Assembly (NCBI RefSeq): GCF_009765705.1
Contig: NZ_LMUX01000007.1
Span: forward strand, 158,716-222,715
From: Burkholderia sp. L27(2015)
GTDB lineage: Bacteria; Pseudomonadota; Gammaproteobacteria; Burkholderiales; Burkholderiaceae
Direction: 5' to 3'
Length of the DNA: 64,000 bases
In this document: piece by piece, positions 6,227 through 14,745 of the stretch
Layout of the letters: each line of letters begins with the position of its first letter
How positions within the stretch are numbered: the stretch's first letter is position 1
The notes under the pieces: generated by a model
What the model saw: the letters and a program-made list of their open reading frames with translations, nothing else
Database searches by the model: none
What the model was told of the DNA's origin: nothing
Translations under genes and position numbers: made by a program

Positions 6227-9052
6227 CTGCTGCGTCTCGCAATGATATCGCTGCTCGCGTTGGACGAACGCGGTTACCCCCCCCTCCATAATGTTTTGAA
6301 TATCCGTTCGAACACTTTCATATTCGACCGGACCAACATGCTCACTCACCGTTGAAACTCCGTCTGACGAACGCGTTCTACTAGCTCGCAGTGCCAAAAG
6401 CGAACCTTTATTCTCCAAAGTGATAACTTGGTCCGCATCGCCAAGCACGGGTATGTTCGCGTTGTGTGAGACAACAATCAATTGACGTCGCAGACGGCTG
6501 GCCCGAAGTTCCTTCACGACTAGTTTCGAGATCCATTCGGAGTCGAGATCATCTTCCGGCTGGTCAAGAACCAATGGTTCATTTCCGTGATGGAGAACAA
6601 ATGCCAACATGGCCGCAGTACGCTGCCCCGGCGATCCCTCTGTGATCGGCTGCCATTCGCTTTCCGACGCGCCGCCTCCGCCTTCGCGCAGAAAGTACAT
6701 TGTTACGACGTCGTCCGGGACTTCCGTGGCTAGCTTGTATCGCACGGCTCCATCAAGTGATGCGAGTTTTTGAGCAAATGCCGGCCGACATTTATGCTTC
6801 TCCATCCACTTCGAGAGATCGCCACGAGCAAGACACCCCCGCCACAGCGCCCATCTGTCATTTCTCTCCTCGTCCACCGACCAGAGGAGTTGCGCCAATT
6901 CGGTTACATCGTCTCGAAAAGCATCGATACGGAATCCGCAGAGCGCACGGACCGACTCTTGCCAACTGGTTAAATCAGCAAATTCGGAAAACACAAACTT
7001 AAGCCTGCCGCTTCGCTCTTGAATCTCGGTTAAAATATTTTTTCGGAGCGATCTTCGTTCGAGAAATAACGACAATAAGTTGTTCGTTGCGTCGCTTAGT
7101 TTTGATATTTCGGTTGGCAGCTTGGTTTCTTTAGCTTCGAGCGCTTTCACAGTTTCGCGCGTTACCCGCAGCTTTTCTTGTAGTTTGCTGAACTCAGCTG
7201 GGGAAAGCCCCCGTGCTTTCAGCTCCTCGGTATAGGCAATTAAATCTTTCTCCGCGGCCTGTGCATCCAGGTACCACTTCGACTCTTTTTCCAGGACCGC
7301 CCACCTTTCTTTGGATTCCGTGTACTCGTCCACAGCGGATGTTACAGACATGACGAACGCCTTCTTTAGGTCTCGCAACGCTCGGCGCATTCCCAAAAAT
7401 TCTTCAAAAAACTCTCCCGGCGGATTTGGGGCAACTATGTCCCGTTCAGCCGGCGAACCGTCCAGAAAAGCATTGACTTCCTCAACCACCGCTTCGAGTA
7501 ACCGCTCTTCTTCACGCAGCAGCGCAGTCTCTGCGCGACGCGCGTCTATCCTAGCTAATCGAGCTTTAACCTCCGGCGCCGCAAATGCATCGACCTGCCC
7601 ATGCAACGTCGTAATTTGCTCGCGAAGCTGCTTAAGTTGGCCAACGTCCTTTGCCAACTCTAAATATGAGCGTGCAGCGTTTGCCCACTCTACCCGAGCG
7701 TCTTCGCATCTACGACTCCAGCTTCCAACCTTTTGACTGTCCCCGCCGCCCAGGCCAACGCGATCGTCGAGCAGGGCAAATAGGCTTCTCGATGGCACGA
7801 AAGGATCCGCCTTGTCTCCGGATGCTCGTTCGAAGAGTTCTTTCTGACTAATCACAACGACCGGAAAATCGGTGGGTAGGCTCTCCGAGCGAAACGAGGT
7901 GATGCTGCCTGTGTCTAGGGCCCAATCAGCGGTCATGACCTCTTGCGATTCCGGCAACGCGTAAGTCGCACTGAGATGAGCCTTTGAGAACACAGTCTCA
8001 ACAAAGGAGTCAGCGTCTTCACGAAGACGAGTCGGAAGGCTCCTCCGATCGGAAAAGAGCTCGCGTATAGCGGCAACGACGGTGGATTTACCACTGCCCC
8101 GGCCTCCAATCAACACGTTCAGTCCATGATGCAGCGGTATCCGTAGGGCGGCGCTGGAATTCCCCAATACGCCACCGAGGAGGACGTCCTTTACCCACCC
8201 GTGTCGAACCGAATTCGGATTTTGCGCGGGGAGGGTCAACAAGTCAGGAGACCAATCGCACAGGATCCGCGACTCATGATCCAGGAAAGCCTGGCGTAGA
8301 GCTTCGATTGACGGCTGCCCCATCCTGATCCAACAAAAATTGGACCCTAGGCTCTCTAAGTCGTAGGCATCGGAGGTAGAGATGAACGCAATCGTGCTAA
8401 GCCGTGGATAGGCTGCGAGCTGGCGCTGTCTGAACTTGCTGTTGAACGAACCGCCGTCGATCCCCGAACAGTCTCCCGCATCGACAGCAGAAAGACGCGG
8501 ATGGTTAAAAGACTTCCAGCGTATGTCACCTTGCGCAGTTTTACCGGAGACAATCCCATTCTCGCTGAGCGCATGAGGTGCGAAAGCTAAATATCCGTCG
8601 GGCAGATCGTCGAGTATCTGGATCGCCGACTTTCCCGATGTGCCAGGGACCAAGTGGTCGCCTTCTTTACGGAACGCCACGTGGTCATTGTCAAAGCCCA
8701 ATGACCCGTGAATAAGTCGATCGAAATCCTGCGACGTCTTTCCAAGGTCGCCGAGCACTACCAAATGCACGCCGTCCGATCCGGTATGGCTAGTAATTTC
8801 GCAGCCCGGGAAGACAATAATATTGTGTCTCAACCCGGCCGCTTTCGCGTCATCAATCCATTCGCCTGTATTGTGATCCGCCAGGGCGATAACTTCGATG
8901 CCCTGATCGTTCAGCCGTTGCATGTACAAATCTAAAAATCGAATTCGCTCTGCTTTATCAGAGAAATCGAAATTTTCTCCGGAGGGCAGCTTAAAATTCC
9001 ATGCAGGTGTTGCCACTTGCAGATCACACTTCCACCAGCGGGATTGTTGCAT
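6200..9052 (-). CDS. PHP phosphoesterase-SMC-like ATPase (ppl/TrlF-type defence protein)
   Basis: The ATG at 9052 (GGAGA 8 bases upstream) gives 950 residues; a GTG six codons earlier is less likely. The N-terminal PHP domain (about 10-260) has IALADHNTGE, a metal-binding DHN, and later HTGSDGVHLVVLG, FAPHAL and STSDAYD. A split ABC/SMC ATPase follows: Walker A IGGRGSGKST (about 315-324), Q-loop region VVISQKELF, a long charged coiled coil (about 450-680), ABC signature EGSPGQRTAAML (from about 805), Walker B LVLDQPEDDLD (about 827-837) and switch histidine VVSHNAN (about 862). This domain order matches the single-gene ppl defence system and proteins called TrlF-family ATPases. Anti-phage function is inferred from family and island context. 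Confidence 0.85.
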   Translation of the reverse strand: MQQSRWWKCDLQVATPAWNFKLPSGENFDFSDKAERIRFLDLYMQRLNDQGIEVIALADHNTGEWIDDAKAAGLRHNIIVFPGCEITSHTGSDGVHLVVLGDLGKTSQDFDRLIHGSLGFDNDHVAFRKEGDHLVPGTSGKSAIQILDDLPDGYLAFAPHALSENGIVSGKTAQGDIRWKSFNHPRLSAVDAGDCSGIDGGSFNSKFRQRQLAAYPRLSTIAFISTSDAYDLESLGSNFCWIRMGQPSIEALRQAFLDHESRILCDWSPDLLTLPAQNPNSVRHGWVKDVLLGGVLGNSSAALRIPLHHGLNVLIGGRGSGKSTVVAAIRELFSDRRSLPTRLREDADSFVETVFSKAHLSATYALPESQEVMTADWALDTGSITSFRSESLPTDFPVVVISQKELFERASGDKADPFVPSRSLFALLDDRVGLGGGDSQKVGSWSRRCEDARVEWANAARSYLELAKDVGQLKQLREQITTLHGQVDAFAAPEVKARLARIDARRAETALLREEERLLEAVVEEVNAFLDGSPAERDIVAPNPPGEFFEEFLGMRRALRDLKKAFVMSVTSAVDEYTESKERWAVLEKESKWYLDAQAAEKDLIAYTEELKARGLSPAEFSKLQEKLRVTRETVKALEAKETKLPTEISKLSDATNNLLSLFLERRSLRKNILTEIQERSGRLKFVFSEFADLTSWQESVRALCGFRIDAFRDDVTELAQLLWSVDEERNDRWALWRGCLARGDLSKWMEKHKCRPAFAQKLASLDGAVRYKLATEVPDDVVTMYFLREGGGGASESEWQPITEGSPGQRTAAMLAFVLHHGNEPLVLDQPEDDLDSEWISKLVVKELRASRLRRQLIVVSHNANIPVLGDADQVITLENKGSLLALRASRTRSSDGVSTVSEHVGPVEYESVRTDIQNIMEGGVTAFVQREQRYHCETQQSKSDKGSV

Positions 9053-9070
9053 GACTATTCTCCGGGGCAC

Positions 9071-9524
9071 ATCGCGCTACGATCTTTTTAAAACCAATAA
9101 ATTTATGCGATACCCTCTAATTTTGTGATAATTGTACATATCTTAAATCAGATTAACCAAAGCACGGCACGGTTTAGGCAACAGGACGTCGGGTCTTTTG
9201 CGTCAAGATCGGGCGCCGAAATCACAGACTGGTTGATTAAGCTCTCCCATAACCAGCGCAACTGGCGCTTCGGTTTGTGCTTTCTTTACAGCTCTAAAGC
9301 TTCAGTTTCAGATTTTCGAGGGGTCGCCCGGATTGGCGTGATCGAGCTCATTGATTTAGTTTAGCGTTTAAGTCGATATCGACGCCTTGCAGATTTCTTG
9401 GCATGTACTATGATTTCGTAACGTCCTGCCCCCAAAATTTGGCAATAAACATAGAACGCAATCGTTCATTTTACCTTTCGTGCGAAGTTTCCATATCGAT
9501 TAGCAACACATTCGGGGGTACGGC
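9071..9524. other. A/T-rich intergenic stretch
   Basis: About 450 bases, richer in A and T than their surroundings, with no firmly supported gene. A 79-codon plus frame (9125-9364) lacks a good ribosome site and is not convincing. The stretch should hold the promoter of the PHP-ATPase (leftwards) and of the 9525 gene (rightwards). The ribosome site CGGGGGTACGGC of the latter is at its right end. Confidence 0.4.
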
Positions 9525-10463
9525 ATGATACGTACTGAACATCCGCATAAGCTGCCGCATCCGATTAATGACGACGACGAACTCGTATTAACCCCGGGAG
9601 GATGGCGGCCACGCTCGAAAGTTCACCGAATAAAGCGAGGTCATCACATAAGCGGCCGCGAAGGTCGCCTTCGAGTGATCGACACACAGAGCGGGACACT
9701 TATTGAGGACTTCGGTAAAGTCTCCAACGTCGCTCGAAGCAAAAATCGTCTGCTTCCCGACGGTGCGCGGCTTAGCGGGCCGTTGCCTGATCCCCTAGAC
9801 GAAGGATGGATCGCCTACACCGGTTGGACTAATAATGGTCCACGCCCAGTGGTGGTGTTTAGCGCTCGTTGGACAGTTCCAGAGGAACCTGTTGCGAAGG
9901 AGGGGCAAAGAATTTTTCTGTTCCCGGGACTTCAGACTACAGGGACAGGACCATACATATTGCAGCCGGTTTTGCAATGGGGGCCATCGGCGGCAGGGGG
10001 AGGCAAGTACTGGGCAATCGGATGCTGGTATGTCGGTCCAGACATGCAAGACGCTTTCCCGAGCGAAGAGCTCCAGCCGGTCGACGTGGGCCAGCCGCTC
10101 ACGGCGACCATCACATTGCAGAGCCAAGGTGCAACCGGTTTTGCCTATGAATGCTCGTTCGACGGCGGCCCTTCGATAACCACTAAAGACGTCGACCAGC
10201 TAACGTGGGCGTGCTTCGCATTGGAGGGGTACGGCGCCGAGGAAAGCACTCCGCTTCCAAATTGTCAGGCCTATCCCGCGTCCAGCCCTGTGACGTTCAG
10301 TGGCATTGAGCTAAAGATCGGACAAACAGCAACAAATTGCGAAGACGCGACCCTCGAGTGGACAAGCACCTGCTCGTTCACCAACTGTAGTCAGGGCGTC
10401 GGACCGGTGGATAACAGCTGCCCGGGTGGATCCGTTGCCATCCAGTTCCAGTCCAACGCCTAA
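9525..10463 (+). CDS. Concanavalin-fold-like (G1 peptidase-like) protein
   Basis: This is a 312-residue protein with no signal peptide. The N-terminus has DDELVLTPGGWRPRSKVH and GREGRLRVID, then GWIAYTGWTN, FSARWTVPEEP, IFLFPGLQTTG, ILQPVLQWGPSAAGGG and YWAIGCWYV. The order W-x-VP, F-x-G-hydrophobic-Q, Q-x-x-x-Q-W-G, and Tyr-Trp…Trp-Tyr resembles secreted beta-sandwich proteins related to the eqolisin (G1) peptidases, which occur in fungi and some bacteria. The catalytic Gln and Glu of true eqolisins cannot be assigned with confidence. Many Cys lie in the last third. It precedes a lipoprotein gene on the same strand and may form a cassette with it. Confidence 0.55.
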   Translation: MIRTEHPHKLPHPINDDDELVLTPGGWRPRSKVHRIKRGHHISGREGRLRVIDTQSGTLIEDFGKVSNVARSKNRLLPDGARLSGPLPDPLDEGWIAYTGWTNNGPRPVVVFSARWTVPEEPVAKEGQRIFLFPGLQTTGTGPYILQPVLQWGPSAAGGGKYWAIGCWYVGPDMQDAFPSEELQPVDVGQPLTATITLQSQGATGFAYECSFDGGPSITTKDVDQLTWACFALEGYGAEESTPLPNCQAYPASSPVTFSGIELKIGQTATNCEDATLEWTSTCSFTNCSQGVGPVDNSCPGGSVAIQFQSNA

Positions 10464-10620
10464 CTAAACTAATGAAGGCAGCCCGACTCAAGCGATAACC
10501 GTTGGAAATAGCACTCGAGCAGATCTGGGGTTTGCAGGCTCAATTACACATTACGACGCAGTCCCGAGAACAAAATTCCTGCCGTCGAGCACGATGGCTC
10601 ATCCACCCAGCGGAGAAAAA

Positions 10621-11922
10621 ATGCGCAAAATCTTCGTGCTCTCGGCCCTTCCAATCGCACTCGGAGGTTGCGCCACTTTGCCGAACGTTACGGTCTCCTA
10701 CTACTTTCCGGTGATGGAAATCCAGTATGCGATCACGCAGTCGCTAACATGTGACGACGATGAAAAGCACCTTTATACGATGGCAGCTGTTACAGCCAAG
10801 ACCATTCCGGCTCCTGACGTAGATGCTGGCATTCATACCTTCTCATTCCAAAGCGTTGGCGGCAAGACGGTCGACTCTGATCTCGCGTTCAACTTCAACG
10901 ACGACGGACGATTGCTTGGCATAAATAGCTCAAGTACCGGTGAAGGCGGAACGATTATCAAGAGCGTCGTAGGATTGGCCGTAGCCGTCGCGGCCGTCGT
11001 ACCTGCGGCCCACGGTGCGCCAACGGCTCCGGCCAGTGGTACCCCGACTAAAAGTGCTGCCCAAATCGACCAGGATAAGATTACTGCAGCATGCAGCTAT
11101 GTCGCACAGTACGGTGTGCTTTTTAAGCAATCAACCGGCGATAACGCAGCGGCGGCCGGCGCTCCTGCAAGTGCACCCAAGGCGACCCAAAAAGGAGGCA
11201 ACACAACAGCCGCGGGACAAACCGGTAAGCCGACCAAAGTGTTGGTTCTAACTTACTCGCTAAGCGCGAAACACATTGTTCAGTCACCGACTTTGATCGA
11301 AGTTGTTGATGACGACGGCAACGGAGCCGGACTGGACGTATTAAAACATCCCGTAGCTATTCCACCGGATCCCGACAGCTTCGAAGCGTATACGAAGCTG
11401 TCCGGTCTGTTCAAAACAATGAAGTTCGAGTTGACCGTTGTAGGCGGTCGCGACAGCAACAAGAAAGCTTTTGAAGCCATTGAACTGACCCCACGCGCCA
11501 ATTGGGCTCAGACGGACAGCGACAGCTTCGTCCCGCTGCCGCTCAACCGCATTGTACTTGCGAAGTTTCAGATAGCGGGGCCGAACCAAAGCATGAGTTC
11601 AGATACGACGATATGGACGCAGAGTTTCACCTTACCCGAACGAGGTGAGCCAAATCCGATTCCGGTCCCAATAGGAAAAACGTTCGGAAAAAACTCCTTC
11701 TCGTTGTCACTAGGTGACGACGGATCTATACAGAAGATCAGCTATACCAGTGCGTCCGGAATGTCGGATGCACTGGATGCCGCTACTCAGATCGCGTCCG
11801 CAGCAAAGAAACAAACGCCCGAACAAAAGGCCGCCGACATTCAAGGGCAGGCCGATTTGATTTACCAGCAGCAGCGGCTGCTTGTATGCCAGGCCAATCC
11901 CGCAACGTGCGCATCCAAATGA
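10621..11922 (+). CDS. Predicted outer-membrane or periplasmic lipoprotein
   Basis: The ATG at 10621 follows GCGGAGAAAAA and gives 433 residues; an upstream in-frame start at 10594 would bury the signal peptide and is rejected. The N-terminus MRKIFVLSALPIALGGC is a type II signal peptide with lipobox ALGGC, acylated Cys at residue 17. The mature part has a hydrophobic Gly/Ala/Val stretch (about 120-145), a low-complexity Ala/Thr linker (about 180-210) and a beta-rich C-terminal half. No known domain is recognised. It is followed by an overlapping small gene and preceded by the beta-sandwich gene, with which it may share a transcript. Confidence 0.7.
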   Translation: MRKIFVLSALPIALGGCATLPNVTVSYYFPVMEIQYAITQSLTCDDDEKHLYTMAAVTAKTIPAPDVDAGIHTFSFQSVGGKTVDSDLAFNFNDDGRLLGINSSSTGEGGTIIKSVVGLAVAVAAVVPAAHGAPTAPASGTPTKSAAQIDQDKITAACSYVAQYGVLFKQSTGDNAAAAGAPASAPKATQKGGNTTAAGQTGKPTKVLVLTYSLSAKHIVQSPTLIEVVDDDGNGAGLDVLKHPVAIPPDPDSFEAYTKLSGLFKTMKFELTVVGGRDSNKKAFEAIELTPRANWAQTDSDSFVPLPLNRIVLAKFQIAGPNQSMSSDTTIWTQSFTLPERGEPNPIPVPIGKTFGKNSFSLSLGDDGSIQKISYTSASGMSDALDAATQIASAAKKQTPEQKAADIQGQADLIYQQQRLLVCQANPATCASK

Positions 11923-12182
11923 CCGATGACAGCAAAGACGTCGCGACAAGTCCTGACTGCGCATTCATCGAACGCCATTGGCAAATCATGGCGAGAAGGC
12001 GCGGCAGCCGGGTCGATGAACCCGCCGCATACCACGCCGAAGGTAGCCCCCCGGTTTCGACCAGGCGAAGGGCGGGAGGCCGAGTGCATCGCGCCGAAAG
12101 CGGCCAGCGCTGGATGACGGTCGGCGGCACCGAGCGGGATGGAGCGCTGCATTTTCAAACTAGTCATGAACGGAGCCATTGA
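11919..12182 (+). CDS. Small basic protein translationally coupled to the lipoprotein
   Basis: ATG 11919 overlaps the TGA of the lipoprotein gene (ATGA), a common sign of coupled translation. The product has 87 residues, is rich in Arg and polar (ERHWQIMARRRGSRVDEP; STRRRAGGRVHRAESG), and has no membrane segment or recognised domain. The frame composition is only moderately protein-like, and the overlap is the main support. Confidence 0.4.
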   Translation: MTDDSKDVATSPDCAFIERHWQIMARRRGSRVDEPAAYHAEGSPPVSTRRRAGGRVHRAESGQRWMTVGGTERDGALHFQTSHERSH

Positions 12183-12203
12183 TCGCGGTTAGAAGGCCGG
12201 TGC

Positions 12204-12504
12204 TCAACTATCCGGGAATTGTTCCTTCTCATACTGCACATCAGCAGCCGCAACCATCGTCAGAACCTCGTGAAACGAATATCGGTCGACATCGATCACG
12301 CACATGCAATCGTTTGGGCTCTCACTTTCAAGTCCGACCGTCTTCGTATCGTCGTCGACCAGTCGCTCAATCAATCGCCTGCGCCAGCTCACGCTGGCGC
12401 GTTCGCGTCGTCGTGAAAGCAACGAATCCGTCCAACAACAGTTTATTGGCCAAGCTGCTAGCGTCGAGGCGGTATGTGCCGCCCTCGCGATGAATTGTCA
12501 CCAT
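12204..12504 (-). pseudogene. Small gene with an apparent frameshift
   Basis: On the minus strand ATG 12504 opens a coherent reading MVTIHREGGTYRLDASSLAN…TRQRELAQAID and hits TGA around 12370. A second frame, shifted by one base, continues from the same place with ERLVDDDTKTVGLESESPND and ends …YEKEQFPDS at 12204. Joined, they would form one hydrophilic protein of about 100 residues. This suggests a recent frameshift or a sequencing error in one small gene. The family is unknown. Confidence 0.35.
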
Positions 12505-12567
12505 GTCGATTGCTTATCCCGGGTGTGGATACCGTCTGCGGCGAGGCCCCGTTTCGTTTTCCAACTG

Positions 12568-13203
12568 TCAGGCAGCCGGCGCGATGTCGCTGACTGCTGA
12601 AACCGGCCCGGGGTCGGCGAGTTCCTGGGACTCGACGAGGGTCTCAGCGCGTTTGATTCGCACCGCGGCTCTGAGAGCCAACCAAGCGTAAAACGATCCA
12701 ACGGGAATAGTCAGTGCGCATGCGGTCAGCAAGCTTTGCTGGGTCGAGAACAGATGCTTGGAAAATGCGATCGGGCCATACCCGACGAATGCAAAGAGCC
12801 CATAGAGCTCGAGAAAGGTCCACTTGCGCCATCTGCGCGACCACTCGCCTCGATAAGGTTGCCGAAACTCGATTGCTTCGCCTGCCCCGGATCTGCGAAG
12901 TTGAAGATATTGTTTTCCCAGCCCGAAATATTCGATTGCCTTCACCGGCTCCTTCAATCGCAGCAGGTATTCGATGTCCTTTGCGAGGAGTCGCTCATCA
13001 CCGACGATCGCCTGAAGACCTTTCTCGCGCAGGAAAGAGTGGCTAGCGTCTCCAGATTTTATGTCTGAAAAATATTCCATCGCAAATCGGTACTGTTCTC
13101 GCACACGCGTGACCTTTCCCGACGACAGGTCATAGTAAACCTTGGCGGCTCCGTATGCGCCGATTAATACAGTGACGGGCTTAACGACCCAATCGATGTC
13201 CAT
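12568..13203 (-). CDS. Hypothetical inner-membrane protein
   Basis: A 211-residue protein. The N-terminus (DWVVKPVTVLIGAYGAAKVYYD) is a probable signal anchor or first membrane segment. Two further hydrophobic segments lie at about residues 130-150 (LELYGLFAFVGYGPIAF) and 158-180 (LLTACALTIPVGSFYAWLAL). The region between about 30 and 110 is charged and helical (YRFAMEYFSDIKSGDAS; DIEYLLRLKEPVKAIEYFGL) and should be cytoplasmic. No family is recognised. It is on the same strand as, and downstream of, the STAND/YaaC operon, but 370 bases separate them. Confidence 0.6.
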   Translation of the reverse strand: MDIDWVVKPVTVLIGAYGAAKVYYDLSSGKVTRVREQYRFAMEYFSDIKSGDASHSFLREKGLQAIVGDERLLAKDIEYLLRLKEPVKAIEYFGLGKQYLQLRRSGAGEAIEFRQPYRGEWSRRWRKWTFLELYGLFAFVGYGPIAFSKHLFSTQQSLLTACALTIPVGSFYAWLALRAAVRIKRAETLVESQELADPGPVSAVSDIAPAA

Positions 13204-13573
13204 GTACGTTCATGATGGCTTCCAATACTCTGTGTATCGGCAGTACCACGGGAAAATTGAATGAAACGTAGCCTTTCGCTTGCTGTTCCATAGCCCAGTG
13301 ACGTCGTGCGGGCGCCGGCGAGCGGGCGCTTGTGGCGAGAAGCGCGCTGGTCCACCTTCTTACATAGACGCTCAAACGTGGCTTCTGCCTTGAAAGAAGC
13401 CATCAGAATTACTGGTCTTTGACCGACCAAGACAGGTCGTCCTGAGCCGGTCGCTATCTGACTCAGTGCGGCCATGAAGCGACGCTCGCCCGACGGCTAC
13501 AGATGGCTCAAACTCGAAGCGTTTCGGCCTTTCGGACCCCTTGGTACGGCTTAGCGCCTCGCGACCGCCGCGG
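13204..13573. other. Intergenic stretch with no clear gene
   Basis: Minus-strand frames here (13164-13475 and 13181-13375) overlap the membrane gene and are Arg/Ser/Ala-rich without a ribosome site. I read the stretch as non-coding or decayed DNA between the defence operon and the membrane gene. It contains a compact palindrome GACCGCCGCGGTC at about 13562, without a T-tract. Confidence 0.35.
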
Positions 13574-14701
13574 TCACGCTGGATTTATTATCGAATCGAC
13601 CAGAATGGGCATGTTGGTCTGATTGATATCCATAAGCCTTTCGATAAGCGCCAAGGGAGCGTCGTCAGCGCGACGCTCCCCCATCGCTGTCCTCGACAGC
13701 GAGTGCATCCATGTTTGAGGACGGTATCGCACGAGGGAACTTAGTATAAAGAGCGCGACGTATTGGAGAGCGTATTCGGCCACAACTTGACCACTGATGG
13801 GGGACGCCAGATAGGGAAAGGCACCGTTAAGCCCTCCACTGCACGGCGACATATATGCTGAAAAATCATCAAACCGCGTTCGCGCCAAGTCATCAGGGGG
13901 AGCGGAATAGTTGATCAAATCAGCGATAAAATATCGATCATCAAGGTCGTCTCCTTCTGGAAGCGAGTTGGCAAACTGCAGGCTCGTTTTGCCCCATGCG
14001 AAATCGACATACGCCAAACGCCATTGGCTTAGAAATGGATACCGCTCTCGCCAGCCATTAACTATGGCTCGCAACCGATCCCGACTGTTCGGCACGTCTG
14101 AATCGGTAACCACCAAATTCCAAGAACCTTGGTTTAACGAATTTAGAAAGAAGGAAGCGCAATTTGCGCGCTCCTGGAATGTGTTCTCATACAGGTCTTC
14201 AAGCCCCGGTATCCGACTCAGTAGAGCTCGAAGATTGATCGTGAGCTTCTCGAGCGAGTCTGAGCGCGCGCAAGGCATCTCCGTACTGCGAGGATTGGAC
14301 CCAGCCTCAATGAAATGCAATTTGTTCCTGGCGGCTACCGCATCATTGAAGTAGTGAAACGTCCCGCGGCCCGTTATTTTCGCGGAGAGTTCCGCTAACT
14401 GGCTATCGGGTGCCGAGGTGTCTTTTAAAGCGTGTGATCCCGCAAGGTTTCCTAGCCGATTTTTTCGATCGGTTACTAGAATAAGTGCCTTCGCAAATCC
14501 GAGCATTCCGTAGAACTGTTGCAGCGGTCGAATCTCGATTGGCGACGACGCAGACGCTTCATAGAACAGGCGACCCTGCCTTAGGCACGCAAGAATCTCT
14601 TGCGTTTGCTCCAAGTTGGGATGCCAGCCGTGCTTGCGCTCGATGACACTGGACAGATTGTTTGTGCTTTCGAGGAACAGCAGGTTATGAGATTGCGACA
14701 C
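13574..14701 (-). CDS. YaaC-like protein, second gene of a STAND defence operon
   Basis: Starts with GTG 14701, behind a strong GGCGGAGG ribosome site, and has 375 residues. It resembles the YaaC-like family (PF14175-type) in length and features: an early W-x-x-x-L pattern (GWHPNLEQTQEILACLRQGRLFYEAS), PLQQFYGMLGFAKALILV, a GRGTFHYFNDAV stretch, and a C-terminal helical segment YALQYVALFILSSLVRYRPQ…W ending in an ILVDSIINP tail. The family's biochemical role is not established. It lies 44 bases after the Mrr-STAND gene on the same strand, so the two are almost certainly co-transcribed, and it may be a partner or regulator of the NTPase. Confidence 0.7.
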   Translation of the reverse strand: MSQSHNLLFLESTNNLSSVIERKHGWHPNLEQTQEILACLRQGRLFYEASASSPIEIRPLQQFYGMLGFAKALILVTDRKNRLGNLAGSHALKDTSAPDSQLAELSAKITGRGTFHYFNDAVAARNKLHFIEAGSNPRSTEMPCARSDSLEKLTINLRALLSRIPGLEDLYENTFQERANCASFFLNSLNQGSWNLVVTDSDVPNSRDRLRAIVNGWRERYPFLSQWRLAYVDFAWGKTSLQFANSLPEGDDLDDRYFIADLINYSAPPDDLARTRFDDFSAYMSPCSGGLNGAFPYLASPISGQVVAEYALQYVALFILSSLVRYRPQTWMHSLSRTAMGERRADDAPLALIERLMDINQTNMPILVDSIINPA

Positions 14702-14745
14702 GCGGCCTCCGCCAAAACTCTGATTGTTCGAAACGATATCACTCG

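Noticed and set aside
9125-9364. 79-codon plus-strand frame in the A/T-rich gap
   Set aside because: No ribosome site and no recognisable features.
13164-13475. 103-codon minus-strand frame overlapping the membrane gene
   Set aside because: No start signal and overlaps the start of a better-supported gene.
13560-13580. Palindrome near the end of the YaaC-like gene as a terminator
   Set aside because: One-base loop and no T-tract in the right direction.
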